From Bacillota bacterium (GTDB taxonomy: Bacteria > Bacillota > UBA4882 > UBA8346), in NCBI GenBank assembly GCA_023401925.1, contig JAEXDA010000051.1, forward strand, positions 4,891 to 68,890: a stretch of DNA of 64,000 nucleotides, written 5' to 3'. Below the pieces are notes generated by a model that did not search any database, was not told the DNA's origin, and worked only from the letters and a program-made list of their open reading frames with translations. Every line of letters begins with the position of its first letter. Within the stretch, counting starts at the first letter, position 1. The position numbers and the translations under genes were made by a program. Positions 8,669 to 17,383 of this stretch are shown piece by piece.

Positions 8669-8887
8669 TTACAATGAAACGGTTCCACCACCCATAAAAT
8701 ATAAAAACTCCACCTGATCGCCATCTTTGACCAAAGCCGTTCCATATTCGGCCTGGCTTAAAATCTCGCCGTTTAATTCGACCGAAACCATCTCCGGCAT
8801 TTCAACATTTTTGACTTTAAGCAGTTCTAAGACGGTCTTCTCCTTTAAATTCACTGTTTCCGGTTTACCACTAATCACTAGATTCAT
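8669..8887 (-). CDS. ThiS-like sulfur carrier with C-terminal tail after GGG (HcyS-like)
   Basis: A 72-residue beta-grasp protein with the ThiS pattern: MNLVISG start, TVLELL helix, VSVELNGEI strand and DGDQVEFLYFMGGG end. Mature ThiS ends at the glycines. Here Gly66-Gly67-Gly68 are followed by Thr-Val-Ser-Leu, so the protein must be trimmed before it can be adenylated. The JAMM protease and MoeB-like enzyme in the same operon provide both steps. AGGAGG lies just upstream of the ATG. Its location between cysA and metY links it to sulfur transfer into homocysteine rather than thiamine. Confidence 0.9.
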   Translation of the reverse strand: MNLVISGKPETVNLKEKTVLELLKVKNVEMPEMVSVELNGEILSQAEYGTALVKDGDQVEFLYFMGGGTVSL

Positions 8888-8917
8888 AGAAATCCTCCTG
8901 TTTTCTCTTCCTTTTGG

Positions 8918-9988
8918 TTATATTGAATAATCCTCTGCAAACACTTGAGGATTCCGTAGTCCGATAAAAACTTTTTCACCGGATTGAAACGTTTGATCTT
9001 GATATTTCTCTTTACTCAGTTCGACATCAATGAAATCACCATTATCCGCGCGCTGCAACTCCAGGCGCACAATCGGACCAATCGCCCGAATATATATGAT
9101 CACCGCCTCGATATTGGTTAATTCATTGCATTGTTTATCCACTTCAAGCTCATAAGGTCTGGCATAGGCTACCGCGATATCATTGGACTTGGCTTCTCCC
9201 CGGGGTACATCAAAGACATTGGTCCCGATATGGATCTGACCATCACTGACCCGGCCCCGGAACAGATTGACATTTCCTAAGAACTTATATACAAATAAAT
9301 TCGCCGGATGATCGTATACACTTTCCGGAGTGCCGATCTGCTCAATTCTTCCTTGATTCATGATCACCACCTGGTCGGCTACCTCAAGAGCCTCATCCTG
9401 ATCATGGGTTACAAAAATACTGGTAATATGGATTTGATCATGCAAATGACGCAACCAGCGGCGTAGTTCCTTGCGGACTTTGGCATCCAGAGCTCCAAAT
9501 GGTTCATCCAGGAGCAACACTTTGGGTTCGACGGCGAGCGCCCGGGCCAAAGCGATTCGTTGGCGTTGCCCGCCGGATAATTGATTCGGATAGCGGTCGG
9601 CCAGCCATTCCATTTGCACTAATTGCAGCAGTTCATGAACCTTATCCTTGATGGCTTTTTCCGGTAGCCGTTGATGACGGGGACGAACCCGCAAACCAAA
9701 GGCAATGTTTTCAAAAACCGTCATTTGTTTAAAAAGCGCATAATGTTGGAAAACAAAACCGACTTTGCGTTCCTGGATACGTTGGCCGGTGGTATCTTCA
9801 CCGTGAAAATAAATTCTTCCCGTATCCGGAACTTCCAAACCGGCAATAATCCGCAATAATGTGGTTTTACCCGAACCTGAAGGACCGAGCAACGCCACCA
9901 GTTGTCCGGTGGGGACATCCAGATTGATATCCTGCAAAGCTTGAAAGTTACCGAAATTTTTATTCACTTGTTGAACTTCAATTCCCAT
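8918..9988 (-). CDS. cysA: Sulfate/thiosulfate ABC transporter ATP-binding protein
   Basis: The 356-residue ATPase of the sulfate importer. Walker A is GPSGSGKTT, the signature is LSGGQRQRIALARA, Walker B is VLLLDEP and the H-loop is VTHDQDEA. A C-terminal TOBE-like domain (about 240-356) is present, as in CysA/MalK-type subunits. It follows cysW and cysT with short gaps and is expected to dimerise beneath them at the membrane. A sulfate-binding protein that could feed it is encoded about 11 kb away (22407-23420). Confidence 0.95.
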   Translation of the reverse strand: MGIEVQQVNKNFGNFQALQDINLDVPTGQLVALLGPSGSGKTTLLRIIAGLEVPDTGRIYFHGEDTTGQRIQERKVGFVFQHYALFKQMTVFENIAFGLRVRPRHQRLPEKAIKDKVHELLQLVQMEWLADRYPNQLSGGQRQRIALARALAVEPKVLLLDEPFGALDAKVRKELRRWLRHLHDQIHITSIFVTHDQDEALEVADQVVIMNQGRIEQIGTPESVYDHPANLFVYKFLGNVNLFRGRVSDGQIHIGTNVFDVPRGEAKSNDIAVAYARPYELEVDKQCNELTNIEAVIIYIRAIGPIVRLELQRADNGDFIDVELSKEKYQDQTFQSGEKVFIGLRNPQVFAEDYSI

Positions 9989-10012
9989 AAGTATCTCCCG
10001 CCAATTCCTTTT

Positions 10013-10864
10013 TTAATGGGTGGTTTTCCACTCAACCAAACTTTTAACGGCCAAAGTAACCAGTCCCAGTAAAGCTAACAAAGAAGCTACCGCAAACGAC
10101 GCGGTAAAATTATATTCATTGTAAAGAATCTCCACCTGTAGCGGAATCGTATTGGTCAACCCCCGAATATGGCCGGAAACAACTGAAACCGCGCCAAATT
10201 CACCCATGGCCCTGGCATTACAAAGGATAACCCCATATAACAAACCCCATTTGATATTGGGCAACGTAACCCGGAAAAATGTTTGCCAACCGCTGGCGCC
10301 TAAGACCAAAGCCGCTTCTTCCTCCTCATCTCCCTGAGCTTGCATTAAGGGAATTAATTCCCTGGCTATGAACGGGAAAGTTACCAGGACCGTTGCCAGC
10401 ACGATTCCGGGAACTGCGAAAACGATTTTGATATTGTGTTCTGAAAGCCATGGCCATAACCACCCCTGCCTGCCAAAGAGTAACACATAGATTAACCCCG
10501 ATACAACCGGCGATATGGCGAAAGGCAAGTCGATCAATGTCAATAAAATATTTTTGCCACGAAAATCAAATTTACTGATAGCCCACGAGGCGGCGACTCC
10601 AAAGATCAAATTGAGGGGTACCGCAATTGCGGCAGTTACCAAGGTCAAACCAATGGCCGCCAAAGTATCGGGTTGACGGATAGCATCGAAGTAGGCGCTT
10701 AAGCCCTTCGAAAAAGCCTGACCAAAGACAGCCACCAGGGGTAAGATTAGAAACAGCCCGATAAAGATGAGGGAAATCCCAATCAATAAACAACGGACCC
10801 CGACAGACTCCGTAGTAGAGGTCGGCATCCAGGCAGCGGGTTCTTTTTTTAAATTAATTGCCAT
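10013..10864 (-). CDS. cysW: Sulfate ABC transporter permease subunit W
   Basis: A membrane permease of about 283 residues with six predicted helices and the cytoplasmic EAA loop EEEAALVLGASGWQTFFRVTLP, which contacts CysA. It pairs with CysT to form the sulfate channel. The ATG at 10864 was preferred because AAGGA lies upstream; the frame is open to 10876. It overlaps the cysT stop by about ten bases, indicating translational coupling. Confidence 0.93.
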   Translation of the reverse strand: MAINLKKEPAAWMPTSTTESVGVRCLLIGISLIFIGLFLILPLVAVFGQAFSKGLSAYFDAIRQPDTLAAIGLTLVTAAIAVPLNLIFGVAASWAISKFDFRGKNILLTLIDLPFAISPVVSGLIYVLLFGRQGWLWPWLSEHNIKIVFAVPGIVLATVLVTFPFIARELIPLMQAQGDEEEEAALVLGASGWQTFFRVTLPNIKWGLLYGVILCNARAMGEFGAVSVVSGHIRGLTNTIPLQVEILYNEYNFTASFAVASLLALLGLVTLAVKSLVEWKTTH

Positions 10865-11711
10865 CGGCTTTAACATCCTTTGTTACAAAATAGCGTTTGC
10901 GATTCCACCACTGGCCTAAATTGATCAATAAAAGTAATAAAAAAGACAACAACAACATGAACACCGCGATAGCAGTAGCACCGCTATATTCGAATTGTTC
11001 CAATTTGGTGATGATCAACAGGGGGACAATTTCGGTACGCATCGGCATATTACCGGAGATAAAAACCACCGAACCATATTCTCCCAAAGCACGGGAAAAA
11101 GCTAATGTAAAACCTGTAAGCCAGCTGGGGATGATTGCCGGAAAAATAATCCGGAAGAAGGTTTGGCCGCGACTGGCCCCCAAGCTCGCAGCAGCCTCTT
11201 CGACTTCCTTTTCAAAGTCTTGTAAAACCGGTTGTACAGTCCTTACGACAAAAGGCAAGCCGATAAAAGTCAAAGCGATAACAACCCCTAGAGGTGCAAA
11301 GGCAGCTTTAATACCGAGCGGTTCCAAAAAGCGGCCAACCCAACCATTGCTGGTATAAATGGACGTAAGGGCAATTCCGGCCACTGCGGTCGGCATTGCA
11401 AAAGGTAAATCAATCAGGGAATCCATAAATTTTTTTCCGGGAAAACTGTAACGGGTAAGTACCCAAGCAATAATTAATCCAAAGATACTATTGATGAACG
11501 CTGCGATCAAAGAAGCGCCTATACTCAAACGAAAAGCCGCCAATATCCGGGGAGTTGTCACAATCCCCCAAAGCTGTTCCCAGCTTAGGGCGGTTGTTTT
11601 CAAAAACAATACCACTAAGGGGATGATTAATACAAAACTCATATAAAAAATCGTGTACCCTAAGGTTAAGCCAAACCCCGGCAAAAATTTGTGATGTTTA
11701 TAATTGGCCAT
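10854..11711 (-). CDS. cysT: Sulfate ABC transporter permease subunit T
   Basis: A 285-residue inner-membrane permease, partner of CysW. It has six hydrophobic segments and the EAA motif EVEEAAASLGASRGQTFFRIIFP near the middle. It is the first gene of the sulfate assimilation operon; a sigma-A-like promoter with a GGAAT element lies just upstream. Confidence 0.94.
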   Translation of the reverse strand: MANYKHHKFLPGFGLTLGYTIFYMSFVLIIPLVVLFLKTTALSWEQLWGIVTTPRILAAFRLSIGASLIAAFINSIFGLIIAWVLTRYSFPGKKFMDSLIDLPFAMPTAVAGIALTSIYTSNGWVGRFLEPLGIKAAFAPLGVVIALTFIGLPFVVRTVQPVLQDFEKEVEEAAASLGASRGQTFFRIIFPAIIPSWLTGFTLAFSRALGEYGSVVFISGNMPMRTEIVPLLIITKLEQFEYSGATAIAVFMLLLSFLLLLLINLGQWWNRKRYFVTKDVKADGN

Positions 11712-11752
11712 TTCAAAACCTCGACGGTTTATTAATTTAAATCTTTATTACT

Positions 11753-11816
11753 ATAATTCCTACTAATTGAATGGGATTAATGTCATAATATTACTATATA
11801 TAAAATTTGGTGTCAA
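11753..11816 (-). promoter_or_regulatory. cysT promoter with CymR-like GGAAT element
   Basis: On the minus strand TTGACA (11811-11816), a 17-base spacer and TAATAT (11788-11793) form a good vegetative promoter. About 27 bases downstream is TTAGTAGGAATTATAG (GGAAT at 11756-11760). The same TAGGAAT core follows the ridA and sbp promoters. GGAATT is the conserved core of CymR sites in Bacillus and Staphylococcus, but the rest of that consensus fits only partly. Confidence 0.6.
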
Positions 11817-11840
11817 TATTTCATTCAAAAACTTAACAAT

Positions 11841-11874
11841 TAAAAATATCCTGCACAAATCAATTCAGGCAGGA
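11841..11874 (-). terminator. Terminator of the organosulfur transporter operon
   Basis: On the minus strand TCCTGC (11869-11874) and GCAGGA (11849-11854) enclose a 14-base loop and are followed by TATTTTTA. It lies downstream of the ATPase stop at 12027 and upstream of the cysT promoter. Confidence 0.55.
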
Positions 11875-12026
11875 CATTAAAGGCAATCCAAACTTCCAGT
11901 ATATTGTAAAGTTATTCAATAAAACTAAACAATACCGATATGAATACAATAATATCAATACCGAAAAATCTTCCCCCATACTTTTGTTCCGATTGTTATA
12001 TTTACTAGATTGTTACAAAAACCATT

Positions 12027-12806
12027 CTAAATCGTATAACTAAAATATTTCTCCGCCTGCAAGTTAAACTCTTCCAATAATTCTTCCTTCATCTTTAAAA
12101 ATTCATAACTTGCCCGGTCCCGCGGACGGGCTAGCGGCACAGGAATGATTTTCTTGACACATCCGGGGCGGCTTGACATCACAACAATCTTGGTGCTTAA
12201 ATATATGGCTTCCTCAATATCATGGGTCACCATGATCATCGTAATTTTCTCTTTTTCCCAAATTTTTTCAAGTTCTTGTTGCATATACATTCTAGTCATC
12301 GCATCCAGCGCTCCCAAAGGTTCATCAAGGGCAAGGAGTTCCGGACAATTAACAAGGGACCTGGCAATCGCGGCACGTTGCGCCATCCCGCCAGAAAGTT
12401 GATAGGGATAACTTTTTTCAAACCCCTTCAGTCCCACAAGGTCGATATATTCTTGAATAATCTGCTGTTGCTCTTTTTTATTAATCTTTGGATCCAGTCC
12501 GAAACCAACGTTTTCCAAAACTTTCAACCACGGAAGAAGCCGATGATCCTGGAAAACAATCCCTCTGTTTAAACTGGGACCATCAATCCGCTCTCCGTTG
12601 AACAGGATATTCCCTTCATAGGTACTATCCAATCCAACAACAAGCCTTAAGAGGGTCGTTTTTCCGCAGCCGCTGGTTCCGACGATGCTCACAAATTCGC
12701 CTGGCTTAATTTCGAGGTTAATGTCTTTCAAAATGGATATCGTTTTCCCATCAACGTCAAATGTCTTGTTAAGATTTTCGATCACCAATCTTTTACTTGA
12801 ATTCAT
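12027..12806 (-). CDS. SsuB/TauB-type ABC transporter ATP-binding protein
   Basis: A 259-residue ATPase of the nitrate/sulfonate/taurine importer family. Walker A is GTSGCGKTT, the signature LSGGMAQRAAIARS, the Walker B region ELLALDEP and the H-loop VTHDIEEA; all are intact. ATG 12806 (MNSSKRL) was chosen for the AAGGGG upstream; the longer frame to 12839 would overlap the permease. It ends an operon with two SsuC-like permeases, a DszB-like protein and a radical SAM protein, so its cargo is probably an organosulfur compound. Confidence 0.9.
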   Translation of the reverse strand: MNSSKRLVIENLNKTFDVDGKTISILKDINLEIKPGEFVSIVGTSGCGKTTLLRLVVGLDSTYEGNILFNGERIDGPSLNRGIVFQDHRLLPWLKVLENVGFGLDPKINKKEQQQIIQEYIDLVGLKGFEKSYPYQLSGGMAQRAAIARSLVNCPELLALDEPLGALDAMTRMYMQQELEKIWEKEKITMIMVTHDIEEAIYLSTKIVVMSSRPGCVKKIIPVPLARPRDRASYEFLKMKEELLEEFNLQAEKYFSYTI

Positions 12807-12811
12807 TTGTT

Positions 12812-13579
12812 TTACCCCTTCAATGCTGTTTGTTTCCATTGCAATAAGTAATCTTCAATGAAGGCCAGAATTTGATTCATCACAAAACCGACCCCACCGA
12901 TGGCCAAAACTCCCATTATGACAATTTCTATATGAAAAAACTCCCTGGCATCGCTCATCATATTTCCGATACCGCCAGTGGATACTCCAAACAATTCGGA
13001 TGCCACCACTAACATCCAGGATATGCTCAAACTGAATCTGATTCCTGTAAATACAGTCGGCAATGCTGCCGGCAAAATAATTTTATAAAAAAGCTTCAGT
13101 CTTTTAAAAGCAAATACTTGACCAACCTCTATAAATTCCACACGGACTCCTTTGATACCCTGAAATGTGTTGAGAACCACCGGATAAAAGGCGCCCACTG
13201 CTATAAAAACGACCTGGGATGTTTCACCAAAACCAAACCAGATAATGAATAAAGGAATCCATCCAACCACGGGAACATTCCGGATAGCATGAAAAAACGG
13301 AGCCACGATCTTTTCAGTCGTTTTGAAAAGACCCATCCATGTCCCCAAAATAAACCCGCTTAACGCGCCAATTAAGAAACCTTTGATAACCCGTTGGAAA
13401 CTGATGAGCAAGTTCCGGAACAGGAAACCATTGGCCAAAGATGTCTCAATCGTTTCTAAAACCTTTTCAGGGCTTGAGATGATAAGGGTTTTTCGCGATG
13501 TAATATACCATGTCAAAAAAAGCAATAGAGGTAAAAAAAGACCAACCAAAGCGTTTAGAATCCAAAGACTTTTTTTCAT
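12812..13579 (-). CDS. SsuC-type ABC transporter permease
   Basis: A 255-residue permease of the BPD_transp_1 family with about six helices. The EAA-type loop reads VEFIEVGQVFAFKRLKLFYKI, followed by LPAALPTVFTGIR, typical of SsuC/TauC. GAGG sits upstream of the ATG. The gene follows a second, related permease, suggesting a heteromeric channel served by one ATPase species. Confidence 0.9.
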   Translation of the reverse strand: MKKSLWILNALVGLFLPLLLFLTWYITSRKTLIISSPEKVLETIETSLANGFLFRNLLISFQRVIKGFLIGALSGFILGTWMGLFKTTEKIVAPFFHAIRNVPVVGWIPLFIIWFGFGETSQVVFIAVGAFYPVVLNTFQGIKGVRVEFIEVGQVFAFKRLKLFYKIILPAALPTVFTGIRFSLSISWMLVVASELFGVSTGGIGNMMSDAREFFHIEIVIMGVLAIGGVGFVMNQILAFIEDYLLQWKQTALKG

Positions 13580-13598
13580 GAAAGATCCTCTTTTTTTG

Positions 13599-14375
13599 TT
13601 AACTGGTAATAAATGCTTTACGCCATCGGAGAATGTATCTCTCGAGCCTTCCTATAAAAAGACTCATTAGAAAACCAATTATACCGATGACAACAACACC
13701 GGCAAATACGATTTCATACTTAAACATACTGCGTGAATTGGACATCAAAAACCCAATACCCGAACTTGAAGCTATCAGTTCAGCACCAACAACAGACATC
13801 CAGGACATACTTACACTTGTCCGAAGACCGATAAATATGGACGGCATTGCCGCAGGAATGACCACCCGGAGAAAGAGTCTCGCTTGACTGTATTCAAAAA
13901 CTTTGGCAACCTCCAAGTACTCGCAGGAGACATTCCTGATTCCTTCGTATGTATTAAGCACCATCGGATAAAAAGCGCTTAATCCGATAAAGATAACCTT
14001 AAATTCCTCGTCAATGCCGAAGAGTAAGATTAAAAAAGGCATCCATCCAAACATTGGAACTTGACGAAACCCGTGAAATAGCGGGCCCACGAAGCGATCA
14101 ATGATTGGCGATGATCCCATAGCCGTTCCTAGTAATACTCCCGCCACGGTTCCCCAGGAAAACCCCAATAAAACCCGCATCAAGCTTATCCTTACATTCT
14201 CCATGAGCGAGCCATCGGCCACCAAATCCCGCAAACTTTGAAAAACTTCTTCCGGGGGGACCAAAAGCTGCCTGGGAGCCATCTCAAAGTAAGTAGTCGC
14301 TTTCCAAATGATCAGCACCAAAAAAGGAACCATCAATCCCAATAAGAAATTCTTGCATTTTTCAGTTGACACCAT
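13599..14375 (-). CDS. SsuC-type ABC transporter permease (second subunit)
   Basis: A 258-residue paralog of the next permease, with the same helix pattern and the EAA-type loop CEYLEVAKVFEYSQARLFLRV followed by IPAAMPSIFIGLR. GAGGAG precedes the ATG by about nine bases. The two permeases are clearly diverged, which argues for a heterodimer rather than a recent duplication. The solute-binding protein at 18366-19445 is the only one in the cluster carrying a signal peptide. Confidence 0.9.
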   Translation of the reverse strand: MVSTEKCKNFLLGLMVPFLVLIIWKATTYFEMAPRQLLVPPEEVFQSLRDLVADGSLMENVRISLMRVLLGFSWGTVAGVLLGTAMGSSPIIDRFVGPLFHGFRQVPMFGWMPFLILLFGIDEEFKVIFIGLSAFYPMVLNTYEGIRNVSCEYLEVAKVFEYSQARLFLRVVIPAAMPSIFIGLRTSVSMSWMSVVGAELIASSSGIGFLMSNSRSMFKYEIVFAGVVVIGIIGFLMSLFIGRLERYILRWRKAFITS

Positions 14376-14409
14376 CGCTTATTTTCTCCTCAATAAATGA
14401 AACGGCGGG

Positions 14410-15483
14410 TTATTTTAAAGCCTGCTCAAGAAATTTGGGGTCCACCCAATCCCTAAGGCTGAAATCCTTCTCGATATATCCATTTTCAAGTAAAAACTGT
14501 TTTTCTATTTCAAGGCCGGCTAAACTCTTTGCGGATAAATTCGGGACATAGTCATATTTCTGCAAATCTTCGAAAATCGATTCGGCAGAACCTTCGGTTG
14601 TCACCTCGGCTAAAATCCGAGCAGCTTCTGCAAAATTCTTTTTGAGCCAATGTCCGGCTTTTATTGAAGCTTTGAGCCACGCCACCACGATCTCCGGATG
14701 ATTTTCGGCCAGTTCCGTACTGACGGTAATTGTGGTTGGAGTATTCGCGACATGGAGTGTCCAATCAGGATAACGCCCTAAATCTTCAATGGTGGTAACC
14801 AGGCCTTGGGATTCAAGCAGTCTGGAACGGCCATGGTTGGCATATACTGCGTCAACTTTGTTTTCTAACAAAGCTTTACCTTCATTCCAGGGAACCGATT
14901 TTAATTTGCCGTTACCCCAAAACTCGATCGGAGATTCCGCCGAATTCAAAACCGACCAGGAAGGATCACCGGTCTTTGCTTTAAATTCGGGAATATCCAC
15001 CCACTGAATATCACGGTGATCAATTCCAGCCAGCTCAAGTGCTAAGATTATCCCCCGGTGCGCAGTTGCTCTTGCAAAATCCACCCGATCCCCGGTTAGT
15101 CTTTTTGATATACCGATACGTTTCCCTTTAAGATCGCGAACCGATCGGATTCCGGAACCGGCTTTGACAACAATCTCTCCTCCGGTCCCAACAAAGGTAA
15201 GTCCGATCAACTTATTGACCGGCCCCTGAGAGCGGGCCCAAATGGGTGGAATATTTCCGCCATCCCGAAAAAGATCGGTACGGCTATGTGTAAAATGCGG
15301 CAACCATTCTTTTTTGGGAAGCGCCCTTAAGAACTTTGCCTTAGCGCCGACTTTGTTCAATTCCTCATCAACCCACCCTTTAGCAACGGCCACATGGGAT
15401 GCCACTTGTACCGGGCAGATCGTGTAAAATATCTGTAGGGGTTCTTTTTCGGACTGTTGAGACACCGGTGTGTTTTTATCCAT
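14410..15483 (-). CDS. DszB-like (2'-hydroxybiphenyl-2-sulfinate desulfinase family) protein
   Basis: The fold is that of NMT1/SsuA-like binding proteins, but there is no signal peptide, so the 357-residue protein should be cytoplasmic. The active-site pattern of DszB from Rhodococcus (Cys27, His60, Arg70) appears to be matched: Cys23 in FYTICPVQ, His63 in LPHFTH and Arg73 in FRDGGNIPPI, with the same ten-residue His-Arg spacing. The C-terminus QFLLENG...W.DPKFLEQAL also fits DszB as I remember it. DszB releases sulfite from aryl sulfinates. ATG 15483 has GGAGG eight bases upstream. Position between a radical SAM gene and SsuC-like permeases supports desulfurization. Alternative: a cytoplasmic solute-binding relative. 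The alignment is from memory. Confidence 0.72.
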   Translation of the reverse strand: MDKNTPVSQQSEKEPLQIFYTICPVQVASHVAVAKGWVDEELNKVGAKAKFLRALPKKEWLPHFTHSRTDLFRDGGNIPPIWARSQGPVNKLIGLTFVGTGGEIVVKAGSGIRSVRDLKGKRIGISKRLTGDRVDFARATAHRGIILALELAGIDHRDIQWVDIPEFKAKTGDPSWSVLNSAESPIEFWGNGKLKSVPWNEGKALLENKVDAVYANHGRSRLLESQGLVTTIEDLGRYPDWTLHVANTPTTITVSTELAENHPEIVVAWLKASIKAGHWLKKNFAEAARILAEVTTEGSAESIFEDLQKYDYVPNLSAKSLAGLEIEKQFLLENGYIEKDFSLRDWVDPKFLEQALK

Positions 15484-15548
15484 CAATAATTCCTCCCTAG
15501 AATTCGGTTTGAATTAACGCCATTACTCTACCATGTACTATGTGCTAT

Positions 15549-16805
15549 TTAATCAATTCTTTCCAAATCACTATCCCCATGATTGCCGCAATGCTTGTAA
15601 TCATCATTGACGGCACTTAGTCCGTATGCCTTTCGAATGTCATGAAGCCCTTTCACCAGACGGACGTAATACTCCAAGGATGGCTGTTTTTGCCCGGCTA
15701 ATGCAGAACTCTGATGGGGCCGCCAGACTACGCTTAGAAAAATGACGCCATGCTTAGCAAAAAATTCGCAGGCCTGAAAGTTAGACTCCAGAGCTTCATC
15801 AATCGTTTTGAATCCATAAGGCTGAGCCATTTCCACGCCACCGATGACTTGGGTATAAACATTGCCCTTCCCGAACACTTCAACTGCATCCAGCGTCCGT
15901 TTGATCCACTCATCCCGGCCGGGCCATTTATTTTTTCCCGAACAAATCCAGCCAAAGAGTTCTTTATCCCACACTTCAATACAAGGGCAATAGGAAGTAA
16001 GTCCCGTTTCGTTGTATATTCTTTTCAGTTGTGATTTTGAGTAAGCCGGAGCCATAATCTGGCTTGAGAAACGGCCCCGAAAATTCCGGCCAATGGCCTG
16101 CAAAATTTTAATATAGCGGTTTACTTCATTTTCAAATAATTCCTCACCGCTGTAGTCCATACCCGCAGTCAAATAGATCTCCGAGATCCGGCCGGGTTCC
16201 TTAAGAGCCTCCCGCACCGTTTCATAAATATCTTCGGCATCGACTTCCTTGGTAAATGTTGCATCTGCTGCTGCCTGGCGCGCATGTTTGAGATCTGTAA
16301 AAAATGCGCAATATTTGCATTGATTCCCCGTTTCCCAAAGGTGACAAAACCGATAGGCGCAAATAATTAATCGTTGTGCCCGTGCACTGGCGATTGATTC
16401 CATAAGTACACCGTGACTAGTCTTTTGGCCATAATACCGGGGCCTTGGTGTAAAGTCGATTTCATCGACGATTTTTTTTTCATCATCTAAAAGAACGAAT
16501 TTACCGTCAACCTGGTCAATGATATAGGGTTCTTCATAATGTTCATCAAAAGATACGGGGGCTGTGGTACCGTCCCGTAACAGTATTGAGCCTGGAATTG
16601 ATTTATCGGTTTTCCGGTTTTCTCCCGACTTATAAAAAATTTGCATCGGACCGAAACGATAATCATCGTTTTGAACAGCATCCAGTGCCCTGCTTGTCAA
16701 ACTAGCCCCCCGGCGGAGAAGATCAAGCTTTAAAATAATAAATCGAGGAATATCGGGATATTTTTCAACCAGTTCACCGAATTCCGAATTAACATATGTC
16801 GCCAT
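15549..16805 (-). CDS. Radical SAM protein with unusual CX8CX2C cluster motif
   Basis: A 418-residue protein. Cys154-x8-Cys163-x2-Cys166 (CHLWETGNQCKYC) should bind the [4Fe-4S]-SAM cluster; ordinary enzymes have CX3CX2C. Cys149 is also near. The following IYLTAG strand and a TIM-barrel-like pattern fit radical SAM enzymes. An N-terminal region of about 140 residues precedes the barrel and begins with YPDIPRFIILKLDLLRRGA. The same motif recurs in the frameshifted gene just upstream. GCAGGAG precedes the ATG. Context suggests a part in anaerobic organosulfur breakdown, but reaction and substrate are unknown. It does not look like an anaerobic sulfatase-maturating enzyme. Confidence 0.8.
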   Translation of the reverse strand: MATYVNSEFGELVEKYPDIPRFIILKLDLLRRGASLTSRALDAVQNDDYRFGPMQIFYKSGENRKTDKSIPGSILLRDGTTAPVSFDEHYEEPYIIDQVDGKFVLLDDEKKIVDEIDFTPRPRYYGQKTSHGVLMESIASARAQRLIICAYRFCHLWETGNQCKYCAFFTDLKHARQAAADATFTKEVDAEDIYETVREALKEPGRISEIYLTAGMDYSGEELFENEVNRYIKILQAIGRNFRGRFSSQIMAPAYSKSQLKRIYNETGLTSYCPCIEVWDKELFGWICSGKNKWPGRDEWIKRTLDAVEVFGKGNVYTQVIGGVEMAQPYGFKTIDEALESNFQACEFFAKHGVIFLSVVWRPHQSSALAGQKQPSLEYYVRLVKGLHDIRKAYGLSAVNDDYKHCGNHGDSDLERID

Positions 16806-16819
16806 ATTCTGTTCTCCTG

Positions 16820-17353
16820 CTAATCCAATGCCTTTGGATTGTTTTTTGGCACATCTGAAGGCAAATCATTTTTTATACTGGCCCGATCTAAATGCTGACC
16901 GAAATATGGATGAGCCGATTCCAGCTCATGCCGGAGAATCCCTGCGGAGGTATTGCTAATCTTTTCAGGTTGGAGTATCCATACTGTCGAGATATCAGCG
17001 TCCTGACCACCAACGGACCTGGTCCGCAATAACATTTCCTGAAATAACTTTCCTGCGATCAGACAAAGATAGGGCCTGGCTTGAATATTAAAACTTGTCC
17101 CACCTTGGGTGACATTTACCGATACCGGTTTATCAAACCAAATACTCTGGACCATATTTTTATTACTGGAAGACTTCTCCAGCTCTTCGCTAAAAATCAA
17201 TGTTTTACTATCCAAGGTGGTCAATGTGTAATTAATGACGACATATGGGGAACCGTCGGCATTCAAGGTTCCAACTGCTTTTATGCTTTCCGGATCTTGC
17301 AGGATTTTAACCAGTTCTCCTGGTAGAATGGTCTTCTCAACATCATGAACCAT
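16820..17353 (-). CDS. PNPOx-like flavin-binding split-barrel protein (main part of a frameshifted gene)
   Basis: A 177-residue protein with the pattern of pyridoxamine-phosphate-oxidase-like FMN proteins: IKAVGTLNADGSPYVVINYTLTTLDSKTLIFSEE is the typical first strands, and VSVNVTQ and ARPYLCLIAGKLF follow. The ATG at 17353 has only a distant AAGGA. The reading frame very probably continued upstream: adding one base near 17383 joins it to the segment 17384-17505, which carries the same N-terminal motif as the neighbouring radical SAM protein. As it stands, the gene may be truncated or start internally. It lies between the LUD and radical SAM genes and could act as a flavin reductase or electron carrier; that is a guess. 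Confidence 0.65.
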   Translation of the reverse strand: MVHDVEKTILPGELVKILQDPESIKAVGTLNADGSPYVVINYTLTTLDSKTLIFSEELEKSSSNKNMVQSIWFDKPVSVNVTQGGTSFNIQARPYLCLIAGKLFQEMLLRTRSVGGQDADISTVWILQPEKISNTSAGILRHELESAHPYFGQHLDRASIKNDLPSDVPKNNPKALD

Positions 17354-17383
17354 AATTGAATCGATCCTTTCCAAATCAGCGTC

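Noticed and set aside
6526..8887. Carrier and MoeB-like gene as thiamine (ThiS/ThiF) or molybdopterin (MoaD/MoeB) genes
   Set aside because: No thiG, thiH, thiE, moaE or related genes are nearby, and the carrier has a tail that needs the JAMM protease in the same operon.
11712..12026. SAM (S-box) riboswitch or T-box upstream of cysT
   Set aside because: I looked for the conserved S-box and T-box sequences on the minus strand and found only a promoter, the GGAAT element and a simple terminator hairpin.
15549..16805. Radical SAM protein as the maturase for the sulfatase
   Set aside because: Anaerobic sulfatase-maturating enzymes have CX3CX2C plus C-terminal auxiliary cluster cysteines; neither pattern is present and the gene is far from the sulfatase.
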